DNA of 64,000 nt from Pterois miles (GCA_947000775.1 CAMQGK010000058.1:1615001-1679000); one strand, 5' to 3'; positions 12,901 to 25,140 are shown, counted from the first letter of the stretch. The notes: generated from the letters alone by a model not told the origin. Made by a program: numbers and translations.

Positions 12901-13703
12901 CGAGGCAGCACTTCCTGTCCCCTTGTCTGGGAGTCGGTGGGTTTTCAGTTCGATGCCTGAAATAAGGTCTGTGGTTCACACAAGCTGTCCTACGATGTAA
13001 AATATGCCACTCGTGAATTTTTAAGCTTTTACGTGTCTTTAAAATGTGGTTGCTAACAAATGAGACCACAAAACGCCATCACGCCGACGCCGTCCGTCTT
13101 TACGGCCGCGCTGTAGTGCGACCATGTTGTAGCCGATTGCATTCGCACTTCAAAAATCATAAAGCGGTGTTCACCTGTGGAGATCATCTTGATGAACGAA
13201 AGGTGTAGTTTGCCACATAGATTATATTCTGCAATAATCCAAAACCCACTGAGCAATCCCATTGGCTGTTAGCGGAGGGAACCAGGGCGATGCTAACTTC
13301 CCGGCAGGCCTATAAAAATACATCATCCCTGCACCACTCTATAAGCAAAAGTGTGTTTCCCAAAATATCCAACTATCTCGTTACGCAAAATCCTGTTGAA
13401 TGAAAGTGTAGTAAAGCATCTAGACAGGCTACATATAGAGGAAATGATCTGTGAGGAGGGGCTTTCACTACAAAGTCCTTTTCTTAAGATGAGGAAAAAA
13501 AGGAAACCCAACCCTTTTTCACGGTGTCATCACACACCATAATCAACTAACACTTAACAGTGGACATTTCAAAGTATATCTGTAATATACAAAGATAGAT
13601 AGATACATAAACGGGACAACAGAAAGCAAGTTTGGGATTTTAATGCTTGTGCAAGTTCATACGTAGGACGAGACGCGACCACAGTGGGAGTGGGCGCGTC
13701 ATT
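9921..13703. other. Region downstream of sfrp1: possible 3' UTR then intergenic
   Basis: No protein gene recognised. The part nearest 13703 is presumably sfrp1 3' UTR on the minus strand. Candidate poly(A) signals on that strand are ATTAAA at 13639-13644 and AATAAA at 12512-12517; the sequence alone does not choose between them. An interspersed repeat occupies roughly 12560-12860. Confidence 0.5.
12560..12860. repeat. Interspersed repeat (GCTAGC-containing teleost family)
   Basis: Contains 'agccaggctagctgcttcta', 'cctttatgctaggctaa', 'gctgactccagcttcatatt' and 'gagagcggcatcagtcttc'. The reverse-oriented equivalent, 'gcataaagactggaaacagg' and 'cagctagcctggctctgtcc', occurs at about 32380-32440, so two copies of one family lie in opposite orientation. 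Confidence 0.55.
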
Positions 13704-14029
13704 TTATTTGAAGACGTTCTCGAAGGCGGGACACTTGTGGGTCTTGAGTTTCTTGATGGCCTTTTTGAACTCTTTGCTGGACTTGTCCCACTTGTGGATG
13801 CCCGTGAGGAGGTACTGCTTGTCCACCTTGCGGCCCATGATTAGATACTGGTTTCCCAAGTTGTCCAGCTGCTGGCAGGGGCAGTCTGCGCCGTTCTTCA
13901 GGTACAACACCAGCGTCTTCATGTCCTTCTTCTTCAGGTTCCCCTCTTTCAGCATCTTCTTCCTCTTCTGCAGGATCACCTTGCGGTCCATGTTTTCTCG
14001 CTTCACCTCCTTGATCTTGGTCTTGAAAG
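13704..14029 (-). CDS. sfrp1: sfrp1 coding exon 3 (netrin-like domain, C-terminus)
   Basis: Acceptor is TTTTCTCCACCGACAG on the minus strand. The exon encodes (A)FKTKIKEVKRENMDRK..., then KKKDMKTLVLYLKNGADCPC, then YLIMGRKVDKQYLLTGIHKW, and ends ...ENVFK with TAA at 13706-13704. Cysteines 251, 253 and 301 complete the netrin domain. The C-terminal VFK is shared with human SFRP1. Overlapping open frames on both strands here are shadows. Confidence 0.97.
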
Positions 14030-14531
14030 CTGTCGGTGGAGAAAAGGAGAAAAAAACGTTTAGCTGGTGCTTTAAGGCCAGACGTGCACGAGGCGAAGGT
14101 CATCAGCGGCAAGTCAAGGTCGAGTACGCTACTGTGATTCTGTAAAGGCATAAAACAATCCACCTCCACCGGAGTACTTCATTTACTGTCTGTTCTCTAC
14201 TATTTCATTTCCCTAAACTTTACACGACGTGGCTCTTCGTCTCGACACTCAGCTGATTCCTTGAAGACCGTTCGGCTTCCACCACACGAGGTTCCCCCGA
14301 TGTGCTCGAGGGAACCTCCGTGGAAGGAAAGGCGACCTTTCTACGCTAATTTACCAAGAGCCAAAGTCTATTGTCATGGTTAAATGATGAATATATAGAT
14401 ACTAGAATCATGCATTAGCTAGATTATTGATTACTTGCACCAGTCTTAATAAGGTCTATCAGGTCAGAAGTAAAGTAAGTCACCACACTGATGTAAAGAT
14501 CATTGATTGTCCACAGCGGCCTGATACAGCC

Positions 14532-14595
<64 letters not shown>

Positions 14596-16632
14596 ATATA
14601 GGTATGAACAGGATGCTCTAACATTAATTAAGATCATCTCATAAATAAACTGGCTACCTCTACGCTGTTACGACAGCCTGCTCTGATTGGTCAGCTAAAG
14701 CAAACTCTCCAGCTAGCGGTGTTTGTACCCAACTAGCCGCTCGGCAACCAGACCACGGCAGGACTTCAGGAAACCTTTTACATGCACAAAAAAACTACAG
14801 AACCAGCTAAAGTTCAGCCTGGACTATTTCTTGGTCTAGCTCCACATCACACCTTATGTGGATTCATCTTTGATTGATAATAATAAGCCTGGTGTCATTC
14901 CCAGGGCCTCAGATACAGACAGACCGTCCCAGTCCTCAGTATCTGGTGAGGATGCACGAGGCCCCCTTCAGCCTCTGTATACGATGCTGTCAGCGAACCG
15001 CTCTGGAGGTCAGGTGACGTGGTATAAAGAGCAGCAAAGGGTCAAACAAACACAGGACTTTCACCCTATTTGTGTCCAGTGTGACACCTACACTTAAACT
15101 GACTTATAAGTCACTTCAGTACGTTACCTAAAGTAGGCCTACTTATGTGATGTACAGTACATGAAGCTATATAACATATTTCATTTAATCCAAATCACAA
15201 TCTGTCACTAAACCTAACCGAGTAGTCACGTTGCCTAAACCTAAACGCCAAGGGTTCCTGACGAAGCATCCGTACCGTATGTGAATGGATGGGCATGAGA
15301 ATGTGTTGAAATAATGACATAAAAACTGCTGAGTCTAACGTAGTAGGTGTAGTAGGTCCCTAATGACCCACATCTATGGTGCCTACAGTGAGGGATAACG
15401 CCCATTTAATGGCCCGATAACAGTCCCGTCGGGTGTGAACCACGCAGTGTGATCTTCCCAGGACTTGGCTCATACCAGTATCTGTTTCAGAGGTCCAGAC
15501 ACCATCAAAGACCAACTGAAAGGACACATAAAGCCACTTGAATCTCCAGTGTGGTGAAGACTAGCAGCAGTGAAGCGGTGCAAACCCTGTTTTTGGCTTT
15601 AACCTCCGTCTGACTCTCAGGCTCTTCACAGGGTTGAACATAATAGTCCTGATGTTTCACTAAACTCTATTTAACCTTCTAATCTCCCTGTTTCCTCCAG
15701 TCCCACTTCGGTGGTCCAGATCTCCATATGCCTCCATGCATCCCGTCCTCTCGTTTGTGTTGAGGACGTAGGCTACGTCCGACCCGAGCATGGAGTCACG
15801 TCGTCCTGTTACCTCCGGCCCGATTGTACCTTCTGACTAATTTTCTCCACAGTTTTAGACACCAGATCCTGTTTGACTCTCTTTTCACAGATTCGTGCCT
15901 GACATGAAAACATAAATTGACACTTTAAGAAACGTTTCATTTCTTCCTTTGTATCTCCGATTGCTAATTAAAGTGTTTAAAAAGAGCGGCCCTGTTTTTC
16001 CCAGTATTAAGAGGGCACATGGTAGGGATTAAGTCTTTTATCCCACCGTCTCTAGTCTCTCCAGTGACCTCTGTGAGGAGGCTTAGTGTTCACTGAAATC
16101 AAAATGGGCAGCATTCATAATTAGTGAGTCATAAAAGAGCAGGCCTGGCCCACCCCTGAAAGGGCTTCATCTGGATAAACCCGCCATCCTTGATAATCCT
16201 TCGACGCTGTGAACTTTCTTTGCACCTCGTGTTGTTTGAGAGCTTAATCTGTTGAGCAGCTGCATACAGTACGACGTTAACATCAAATAATCGAGCTGTT
16301 TGAACAACGCCATACTCTGCTTTCAGCTGGCAAAGCCGTCCCTGTACACATAATTATAATGTGCAGCAGAGCAAACGACTATTTTCACCTCATCGTGAAA
16401 ATCCCTCCGGTAGGTGGTCCGTGTGCGTCTGTATGCTGCTGAACATGGACGATGCAGCTCACAACACCGACACCGAGACGAAACCTTCACGCTGAAGCTG
16501 CTGGAATCACTTTATGGATATTAGTAAAACATAATCCTCCAGTATCAATAAAGTCAAGTATTTAGGTACAAGCACTTTAATTAACTTGAGTATTTCCATC
16601 TTCTGCTACTTCTCTATCTGGCTGCTAACACT

Positions 16633-16664
<32 letters not shown>

Positions 16665-17934
16665 TCATTCATTCATTCATTCATCAACATTTAATTCTCC
16701 ATGCACAGGTTATGATCCGCTGATAAAATACAATCAGATCACAGATTCAACCAAAACGTGCCTTTCCGTCTCAGATCCTTTCACTTGTAGGAGCTTCACT
16801 GCATTCAGTATGTTAACAGTAGAGAAGTCAACTGAAAAGACACTAAATTTGTCTCTTTGTCCTTTCATGTCTCTCATCCACACGACCGTCTCGTGACCTC
16901 GGCAGACAACATTTTGAATGCAGGACTTTTACTTGTATTTTACAGCATTACGGTGACGTATTGTTGCTTTTGAGTAAATGACTTACAGCCTTTTTCCACC
17001 GCTGCATATAAATGATTTAAACTGCTACGTGATCAAAAAGGTCCAAACCTGCAGGTCGCTGACTTTAGCAGCTCGGTATCATTTACCTGGAACCATTAAA
17101 GAGCATAAAAAATATAGATATTTATAAATAAATAAAAAAGATAAGATGATGTCATCATATAATCGGGACTTAAAGTCAGTATTTATCGCCCATCTAGTCT
17201 TCCCCTGATCAGAGAGGACCATAAATTTAATTGTAAGCTCTTATTTTGGAGAGCATAGTGTGTACATAGTTCAACTTGAAAACTAGATTTAGGTATTTAT
17301 GTATCGTTTACTTGAAATGTTATAAAAACTGGATTTAATTCAACTCATTTTTATATAGCAAAATGGAAGCAGAACGATCTGGAGACATCACAGACCCTGG
17401 AGATTTATCAGGAACAATAACAGAAATATTACTACTATTTATGATTTATGTATTTATGTAATGTTACCTAGACATGCTATAAAAACTAGATTTAGGTATT
17501 TATGATAATTTGACTGTAAAATGATTTTTCATGAATGATGTGAACTAATGCAACGACGGAGCTGTTATCTGACCCCTGACCTGGTTTCCTGTGCTGGTTC
17601 TGGGTGCAGACAGGACCTCCAGCTCCCGGGGCGTCATAAAGCCGGCAGGAGGGCGTGTACCGCTCCCCGGTCACAATAATGGAAACACAAGTGATCCGAT
17701 AAGCCGAAGCGATCGGCGCGGGGCTGCCCTGTTGTTTACCGCATCAGCAAAGGAAAGGGGCAATTTGGCAGCGACAACAAAGTGAGCTGTCCGAGGCAGA
17801 GGACACGTTTAATTGAAGGGTTTTGGGAAAATGAGGCACCGTAAAACCTTAAGCACAGAGGTAAATTGCGGTGGGAACAAAGTGTTGAGTGGGATGAGCT
17901 GTAAATCTGTTACCAGCTGAGTGCTGCAAATAGG

Positions 17935-17972
<38 letters not shown>

Positions 17973-20900
17973 GGGGAGTGTCAGTCTTCACTGCAGAAAG
18001 CTGGACTGAGACCCTGTTACTTGTTGCAGCAGCTCTGATGTATTTGCTCCAAACACAAATCCAGCTTACAAGAATCTTTGCTCTTCTGCCAGAACAGCCT
18101 CACATCCAGCCACCTTCAGTCAGAGCTGTCTTACCGCAGCATTTTCTGCTTTCATCAGGATCAAACCGCAAGGAAATTGATGGGAAGCAATTATGCAGGG
18201 CGTCAAACAATAGAAACACTATTATCACAAAAAAACTTAACACTTAACTTTTACCTTGACTGAGAACAGACCAACTTCCAGTAAGCGAGGTTTTCAGAGG
18301 ACAAAAATGCTAATTCCCCGCCAGGGTGGGGATACTTTACACATGATTGGTCCGCGCAGATTGAGAAAGACTTCATTGAAAGTCACTGATTCATTCCTCC
18401 AGTCTGTCTGTGGTTTTCCCTCAAAGTTCTCCACGGAGAAGAGCGAGAAACCTATCAATCATATCTGGGTTGTGGTCTTGTCCAGACCAAAGAGGACGTC
18501 AGCTCCAGAGCTGCTGCTGCCTACAGCGTCCGTCGAGCCGGGCGGGTCAGAGGCAGCAGGACGTGATCAGAGTGCTGGTCTGATCTGTCGTTGGTGGGAT
18601 AAAGCTCGTTGTGTTTAAAGTTTGGGATATTTTTTCCATCTGCATGTTTTCGTTTCCCTCAGGACAAGACATTAACTCATGTTGGGCTTCAGCTGCTGTC
18701 AGATATATTTATAGTTGCCGTTTCTCAAACTGAATTTCACGGGCTTACTGGAAAAAGCAACAAACAAATCTTTCTGCTAGCTGCTGATAGAAGCAGTGAC
18801 GCTATCTCTGTGCGTTAGATGTTTACCGGCTGTACTCAACTCGTCCGCCACGCTGAAATCACAGCGATGGCCTCGTCCTCGGCCTGGTGCTAAATCTGTC
18901 TGCGTATCCTCACATGTCAGCCGGTTAGGGGGCTTATGACACGCAAGCAAAACAACATCTATCTTCATCCGAGATGAAACAAGCCCATAATGTGCCACTC
19001 TCCTTTTGGCAAACCAGGGCGCAGCCTGAAGAAAGGCGAGTCCCATCACCGCAGCATAAACAGCGAGGCAATTCCTTAAACAAATGTAACTTTAAACTTT
19101 TGCTGAGAGCTGGGAGAAAGTCTGTTTCCAATGTGCATCCAGTCTCTGTTTGCCCGGAATGGCACCTGGAATTCAAGCTGCCGCAACTTTAGCTCCAGCC
19201 GGGGAATAAAACATGAAAGCCTAACTTCCTGCATCTTGTGTGCATCATGCACATATCATTCCTGGAAGTCATCATAGCAGCAGTTCAGCTGATGTCTGTG
19301 TTTTTAATTGAGCTCAATACTTCCAATCATTCTCGGCTCCTCGTGCAAAAATTTCCACAATGAAATCAAGCGCTCCCATCAGCTAAAGATGCTCTCTCTC
19401 CCGTTTCGTTCATGTTGTTTTCAGTCTGGTTTCGATCCGGTTGGACTGCAGACGCTCTACTGAAGTGAATGTGTGCTAATCCTGTAACATGGGTTATATT
19501 TATTTTATATTATTTAACTCTAAAAGGTCCAGATATTCCCGGACTGGTCGAGAAACTGTCTTGAATTCTCCAACTTTCCCTTTCGGCGACAGTTCTCCCT
19601 CGAAACTACTACTACTACACTAAAACCTGAGAACATGAAATGATCAAACTGGTCATTGTGTCGTAGTGACGCTGTTGAACAGACTTTTTAAACCAGCAAT
19701 ACTTGCAGTAAACAGCTTTACCTTCAATCCAGTTCAAACCAGTTCATCTACGGTGTTGAACTCAAAATGCTTCCACACTTTACTTCACAGAGTTTGGTGT
19801 CGTGATTATTTGTTAAGCACCACTTTTCTCCATTTTGCATAAGCAATAATAACAATAATAGAGCTTCCTGGGAAGGTGGCAGCGGGTTGTAGGAGCGATC
19901 CATCCAACTGAACAGGCCAAAACGACGCAAGACATGACCTGCTGCGCTCATACAGTTCTCATTTCCTCCTTCCTCTGTGTGTGCAGCCGACGTAGCTACA
20001 GCAGGCGGAGCCATCTGAGCCCGTGAACCAGCGCCGGTCGAACGGGTCGTTAGTCCCTCAGATGTGGGGTTGTATGAGGCCCCTCTCCACACTGAGTGCA
20101 TTACCTACATCTTCATCACTGTAAGTGTACGCTGGTCTGTCGCTGCCTCCATCAGTTAGTGTCTTTGTGTTTTTGGGTAACTTTGGTGAATCTGATCTAA
20201 AACACCAAAGTCAAACAACACAAACAGCTTCTGTGTTCTGCGAGGTCAGATGATTGTTTTAATCACTGGAGTCTGCCGGTTTACAGGCAACGACGTCAGT
20301 TCCCCGTCAGGAAAGCTGTGGAAATATTCTAAATATGGCAGACACTTAAGCTGAAATTGATTTTTTAGGTGTCTAAAATTTGCTGCTGCCTCCTTCTACT
20401 GTAGGTAATAAAGTGACTATGGAGAAGAACCTCAAACAACCTCACTGAGAAACATCTGAACTATCCCTTAACGGGTCACCTAAAGTCATTTTTTAATATA
20501 TATCTTATTCCCTCAGGATTTATTGATGGTTTATTTAGGAAGACATTCACACCTCCATGTGCAGAAGTTATTCTGCAGCAACAACCCATCCAGACAGCAG
20601 AACAAACATCCCACTTTACTACCGTGAGGACCTGCCACATAAAGACTTTAATGACCCCAGTTCATTAGTCCCAGAACATCATCCTCTACCAAACCCGACA
20701 GGCCTGGTACGCCTGACCCAGAGGTGTCACCTCCACCTGAACACAGAGAGCTTCAGCGATCCAACCAACATGTCCGCCGTTCAGTAGAGTGTAATGAGGT
20801 GGTCAGACACTGATGCATGGCCTGTTTTAAAGCCTGACCATGGCAGATGCATCTGATCGCGATGATTTCATGCAGCGCTGTGATTCGCGTCACGGTGGCG

Positions 20901-23900
20901 TGTGTGTAGTTTGCATGTGGCGATGGGACGCTTACCGAACTCGCTGGCACACATGTGCTCGAGCATGGCGTCTGTTTTCATTTCGTTGTCACATGGAGGG
21001 CAGATGGGAGAGTAACCTGTGGGGAAATAATTGAAGAGATATGTTTGGAAATCAGCAGAAAAGAGGCAAAATATCAATGAATCATTCATACGTCTTTGTA
21101 CTGGAATTATTCCCATTGCCACCCATTTGGGATGTGGTTAACAGAAGAAAGAAAGAATGGAGACGGGAAACAAAACACCAGCGTCTCACTGGAGTGAAGG
21201 GGACTTAATAAAAAGACATTACCACGCTGCCCTTAAAACCCACATTTAAATGATTTATCCCGCAAATGTCTGCACACACCTAACCTCCCTCTGCATGCAG
21301 AGATCCTCTGGGTGAGTCGCCGGGTGTGTTGGGCTTCGGACGCTCTGATGACCTGACCTCAGCGAGGAATGTCTTCAGCTTTTATAGCCGGCTGTAACTA
21401 AGAGCTGCAGTAAACACTCCTCACTCTCTGCTGCATATAGGCGGTTTTTAAAGTGGATCTTTCCATAAAGCTCAGTATGTACACCTTAAATGCACAAAAA
21501 AAGGACTGGCAATGTGGAAGGAATAAATGGTAATGATATTTAATTCAAGCTTGAAGGAATGCTCTGGCATTCCAAAAAAACAAAGATAATAATAGCCGGC
21601 TTGAAGACAAAGAGCCAAAATCTGTTTTTGCCAAAGAGTAATTCAGTCTAGAGGCATATCTGTGAATATTTTACCACAATTTTTCGTTTTTTTTTGTTTG
21701 ACTACCGCAAATGATCTCCTCATGCCAAACAGCTGAGTTCACTTTCCAAACAAACTTGGACCTGCAATGTGATCGCAGCGTCCTGCAGCATTTAATTCAG
21801 ACCAACTGCATTTCAATGTCACAGCGTGGATCTGGATCATTTCGGGGGTGGGGGTGGAAATAGGTTTCCCTCCGTTGCCAGTTGTCCATTACATGTGTTT
21901 AGCGAAAGCTTGTGAAAGTAACACCCCGGTGTAAAGAGCTTATGAAAACAGACGGTGTTTACAGAGTCGCAGGGTCCCTTTGCCTGTTTGAGTCTGGTTC
22001 CCCTTTAAATCAATTACCAGCAGCCTGTATTCAGCAGCAGCGCGGTGAGCGCTGGTAGCTGACCTCTATTAACGGCCATTACGGGGAACGGCTCGTCTCC
22101 AGGAGGACGTTATGGCAAAAAGTCTTGTGATTACGACTGACAGGCCCGACTCTGTGTCCCGCTGCCGCCTTATGTAGAATTATATGTACAATTATATCAT
22201 CTGCTCAAATCATAGTAACTGGATAATTATTTATTGATATGATGGACACATTTCTGGCTTTACTTTTCTATTATGTATATACTAATTTATTTTATTTGTA
22301 TTAATACTGTTTTTAAATCTATGCTTCTTGTCTTTTATTGCACTATCCACTTTGCTGCTGTAATGTGTGAATTTCCCCACTGTGGGACTAATAAAGGAAT
22401 ATCTTCTCTGACAACCAATGATAACATGTGATGTCTGGAGAGCTGGAGCTCTGTGTGGTCCCCCTCACCCTGAAAAGGGAGTCTTTTCCAGAAGAACGGG
22501 CCTTCGTCCACACCACCATGTCAGTCAGGACCACTCACCCCCTCTGCACTCACTCTCTCACACACTCTTCACTGTGTAGCTGTTGGAGGAGCCACAGACC
22601 CCCATTTAAGGCCAACTTCTTCAGCAAAGATGTCTGTGTGTATTTAGTGTGTGGTGTGTTTACAGCTCAACATTGAAATATAAGTAGTTTGATGATGTGA
22701 TGATGGATATCCCCTCTATTTTATGGTTAACGTGAATGAAGTGCTGTGCTTTCCCCTCCCCGGTGGTGGAGACCGGCGACCAGAAAGGGACACCGAGTCC
22801 AGGCTACTGGGAACCAGCCTGAGCTTTATCTTCCCACATGTGTTGATCTTGTGCATTTTTCAGGGTTTCTCTGGTGTTTGTCAGCTTGGCCCGTCGGGTT
22901 CGAGCTGGAGGAGCGTTTTTCTGGACTATGTTACTCAACCCCCCCCACTGATGAGGTGTCTGAGTCTGCTTCATACCAACAACACACAGTGCCAACAGGT
23001 TTGGGGAATCTGCAGCCACGGAGCCGTTAGTGATAGATGATCACCTCCAGACTGGGCTTTTACATACATTTGGACAGCGTGTTTTTCAAATTAGGTCTTT
23101 GTCTTTCCATCTTTCGGCGGTTTTAATGCGTTTGTCAGTGATGGCGCAGCAGAAAATAAGAATTAATAGATGCAAGTATTCACTTTTTGCTGCTGGACGT
23201 CCTCCCAGCATTGTGCTCCAGTTCAACAAACACCTTGGAATAAATCACTACCATCTGTTAGAGCTTTTTCAATATATTACTCCAAGTCAATAGCAAACAA
23301 CTTCACATTCACATGGAAGTTTGGCAGCTGAGAGACAGAAAAGAAAACCACATAGGGCTTTCTTTAAGGAGGGTGGGGGTTGGCAGTGGGTTGGCATTGT
23401 TAAAAGAGATCTAATCCAGGTCTTCACAGCTGATTTACCCCCCAAAAGGTTGTGTTAGGTTCATTTGTGTTGGGATTTGCATCTGCAAACACACCTTCAG
23501 CCCTGAAACAACATTCTCAGGCCCATCTAACGGCACCCAAAGTGGCGGCTGTTTGTTTTCTCACTCAGGTGGTTACTCCGAGTTAGTTAATGGTTGGTTA
23601 CATTAAGGAATCCCAGATGGCTGCATTGGAGTCAACTGACTGAAAAATAATATTTTTTTTAAATGGATTAATCACTTGAGTCATTTATCAAGCAAGAAAT
23701 GCTAAATGTTTGCTGTTTCCAGCTCCTGTGGGAACTGAATGTGAGGATTTGCTGCTTTTCTCTGTTTTCGACTGAACGTGACGTCCTGCAGGTCACATTA
23801 ACCGATTCATCCCTTTACCTGAGCTCTCGGTTTAATGTCAGAATTTATCAGAACTCTCAGACACAGTTTTCACATCTGGCCCTCATCATTTAGACCTTGA

Positions 23901-24796
23901 TAGGCAAATTCAAATTACCAGGAAACATAACTGTACACATAACTGGGGGTGTCATGACCTCCTGGGCTTTGGCAACGTTTCTCGGTTTATTTCTCACTAT
24001 TTCTCGGCACCTTTACGCCAAAATATCAACCAGTTACTTGAAAACGAACTTGAAGAAGAATTAGTTGCAGACATAACAACACGTACACACTTCTCCATCA
24101 GCTACCACTACTGTGCCCTTGAGCCAGGCATTAACCCCAGATGTCCCAGTGGAGCTGCTCAGTGGCCACCAGCTCACTGTGGCTTCTATCTAAATGACAG
24201 GTGTGCTGGCGTCTCCCGCCACTGAGGTAGGACTGATCACTTATAGCTGTGTGGATCTATCAGTGTGGATTACCTGTCGGCTTGGTGGCCTCGGTCGCGT
24301 TGGGCTGCGTCATAGCGATGCACACGTCGTCTTGGGGAAACTTGTCGCAGGTGAGCATCTCCGGCCAGGGGAAGCCGAACGCCTCCATGATGGGGGTGCA
24401 GCCGTCCCGCACGGCCTCGCACAGCCAGCGGCACGGGTAGATGGGCCGCTCCAGGCACACGGGCGCAAAGAGCGAGCAGAGGAAGACCTGCGTGCCCGGG
24501 TGGCAGTTCTTGTGCACCAGGGGCACCCAGCTGCTGGCCTGCTGCTTCACCTCCGCCATGGTCTCGTGCTCCAGCAGGCTGGGCAGCAGCATCTGGCTGT
24601 AGCCCACGTTGTGACAGAGACGCAGGTCTTCCGGGATGTCCACGCACTGGGGAGGCTTGCCGTAGCTGCGCCCGCCGGTGTACGCGTCCGACTTCCAGCT
24701 GAGGTACTCGTACTCTGACGCTCTGCACGCTGACATGAGCGCCACAGTGGCAGCCAGCCGGATCATCCTCCAGAAGGACTCGGACGCAGACCTCAT
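13704..24796 (-). CDS. sfrp1: Secreted frizzled-related protein 1 (three coding exons)
   Basis: Spliced CDS: complement of 24274-24796, 20936-21016 and 13704-14029, 930 bases, 309 residues; human SFRP1 has 314. SFRP1 is a secreted extracellular Wnt modulator that binds Wnts and Frizzled receptors through its cysteine-rich domain. Residues 1 to about 27 form a signal peptide with hydrophobic core IRLAATVALMSA. The Frizzled CRD shows ten cysteines (51, 61, 98, 107, 114, 122, 126, 133, 150, 159) and the conserved HETMAEVKQQ, FAPVC and YPCRWLCEAVRD motifs. The netrin-like domain shows six cysteines (180, 183, 197, 251, 253, 301), a Lys/Arg-rich stretch at 205-240 fitting heparin binding, and the family's LKNGADCPC and YLIMGRKV motifs. 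The NAT sequon at 166 matches the human glycosylation site. Its neighbour golga7 is the same as in human. Whether this is the sfrp1a or sfrp1b paralogue cannot be told here. Confidence 0.97.
14533..14583. repeat. (AT)n microsatellite in sfrp1 intron 2
   Basis: About 25 uninterrupted AT dinucleotides followed by GTATGTATGTATATATA. Confidence 0.95.
15950..16400. promoter_or_regulatory. Candidate conserved non-coding element in sfrp1 intron 2
   Basis: High-complexity, repeat-free block with TAAT-type homeobox cores (GCTAATTAAAG, TTCATAATTAGTGAG, CATAATTATAATG) and GATAA-type text (CTGGATAAACC, CTTGATAATCC). The look is that of a developmental enhancer, but conservation could not be tested. Confidence 0.3.
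16505..17005. repeat. Interspersed repeat, 'aagtacatttactcaagta' family
   Basis: Text such as 'aagtcaagtatttaggtac', 'ttgagtatttccatcttctg', 'caggacttttacttgtattt' and a terminal 'ctttttccaccgctg' matches a dispersed teleost element. Related segments occur at about 43795-43965 and 51045-51430. An AT run followed by ATTC repeats (16632-16682) interrupts it. Confidence 0.55.
16632..16682. repeat. (AT)n plus (ATTC)n microsatellite
   Basis: About 15 AT dinucleotides followed directly by five ATTC tetranucleotides. Confidence 0.92.
17560..17900. promoter_or_regulatory. Candidate enhancer in sfrp1 intron 2 with paired AACAAAG motifs
   Basis: A CpG-containing unique block. AACAAAG, which fits the TCF/LEF core, occurs at 17776-17782 and 17876-17882, exactly 100 bp apart. 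A SOX-like ACAATAATGG lies near 17672. SFRP1 acts in Wnt signalling, so feedback is conceivable, but short motifs like these occur often by chance. Confidence 0.25.
17936..17968. repeat. (GT)n microsatellite
   Basis: About 16 GT dinucleotides. Confidence 0.95.
18890..19260. promoter_or_regulatory. Candidate conserved non-coding element in sfrp1 intron 2
   Basis: A repeat-free, high-complexity block about 2 kb from exon 2. Open frames on both strands here show no family features. Called only from composition and position. Confidence 0.22.
20320..20400. repeat. Fragment of interspersed repeat, shared with 28140-28230
   Basis: 'gtggaaatattctaaatat', then 'attgattttttaggtgtcta', then 'gctgcctcc' occur in the same order here and at about 28142-28226, same orientation. 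Two copies of one dispersed family. Confidence 0.65.
20936..21016 (-). CDS. sfrp1: sfrp1 coding exon 2 (start of netrin-like domain)
   Basis: An 81-base exon flanked by acceptor CCCCACAG and donor GTAAGC on the minus strand. It reads (G)YSPICPPCDNEMKTDAML... to ...HMCASEF, matching the VCPPCDNE and LCASEF region of human SFRP1. It supplies three of the six netrin-domain cysteines (180, 183, 197). Both phases agree with the neighbouring exons, each junction splitting a codon after base 1. Confidence 0.95.
21017..24273 (-). other. sfrp1 intron 1
   Basis: A 3.3-kb intron. A LINE-like 3' tail lies at about 22240-22405. The block 21700-22140 is unique-looking and rich in developmental-type motifs. 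No missing coding exon is expected here, because exons 1 and 2 join in phase and match human SFRP1 across the junction. Confidence 0.85.
22240..22405 (+). mobile_element. LINE-like 3' end fragment
   Basis: Ends with 'ttattgcactatccacttt', 'gaatttccccactgtgggac' and 'taataaaggaatatctt', a 3' tail type seen at the ends of teleost retroelements. The same tail terminates the SINE at 49334-49680, the SINE at 39854-40153 in shorter form, and the fragment at 38022-38076. No reverse transcriptase coding remains. Confidence 0.55.
24274..24796 (-). CDS. sfrp1: sfrp1 coding exon 1 (signal peptide and Frizzled CRD)
   Basis: Encodes residues 1-174 plus the first base of Gly175. The first in-frame ATG is at 24796 with A at -3 (AAAACATGA), followed by a hydrophobic signal sequence. 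The open frame extends 12 codons further upstream but only to a TTG, so the ATG is chosen. The donor after ...AAGCCGACAG is GTAATC. Human SFRP1 has its first exon boundary at the same place, after the KPxG motif. Confidence 0.97.
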
Positions 24797-25140
24797 GTTT
24801 TCTCTTGTTTGCAGCTCAGACAGACGAGTCAACGCTCACTTCATGAAGACGTTCACAGTAGAAACAAATGCTAAAAACAGAGAAAATACGCTGAGCTGTG
24901 CTGATCGACGCGCGTAAAACGTGTAGAGTTAGTGGTTTGGGTAAAGTCCACAGGCTCGGTCGACTGGCTGCAGCCCCGTCGCGCTCCTCTGGTGCGTCTG
25001 ACTCCTGCGAGGGTTTGGGGAGGTAAAGCGCTCTGCCTGCGCGGAGCTTGGAAACAAGAGCAGATTGTAAAGTGCGCTCCAGCCAATCGGAATGCGTCTG
25101 CGCCTTTTGGCACTCTGCTGTCAGTCAAAAAGCTTAATTA
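24797..25140 (-). promoter_or_regulatory. sfrp1: sfrp1 upstream region, CpG-rich
   Basis: Directly upstream of the sfrp1 ATG. CpG dinucleotides are dense between about 24905 and 25105 (for example GACGCGCG and CTGCGCGGAG), unlike the surrounding A+T-rich DNA. A CCAAT pentamer lies at 25083-25087 on the plus strand, which is ATTGG relative to the gene. No clear TATA box. The transcription start cannot be placed from sequence alone. Confidence 0.45.

Larger units (their letters stand above)
14030..20935 (-). other. sfrp1 intron 2
   Basis: A 6.9-kb intron between consensus splice sites. It contains an AT run at 14533-14583, a dispersed repeat at about 16505-17005, a GT run at 17936-17968, another repeat fragment at about 20320-20400, and several high-complexity blocks that look like non-coding elements (about 15950-16400, 17560-17900 and 18890-19260). 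No further coding exon is needed for a complete SFRP1 protein. Confidence 0.85.

Noticed and set aside
13684..14169. Open frames of about 150 residues on both strands
   Set aside because: Shadows of sfrp1 exon 3.
24194..24718. 174-residue plus-strand frame
   Set aside because: Antisense shadow of sfrp1 exon 1.
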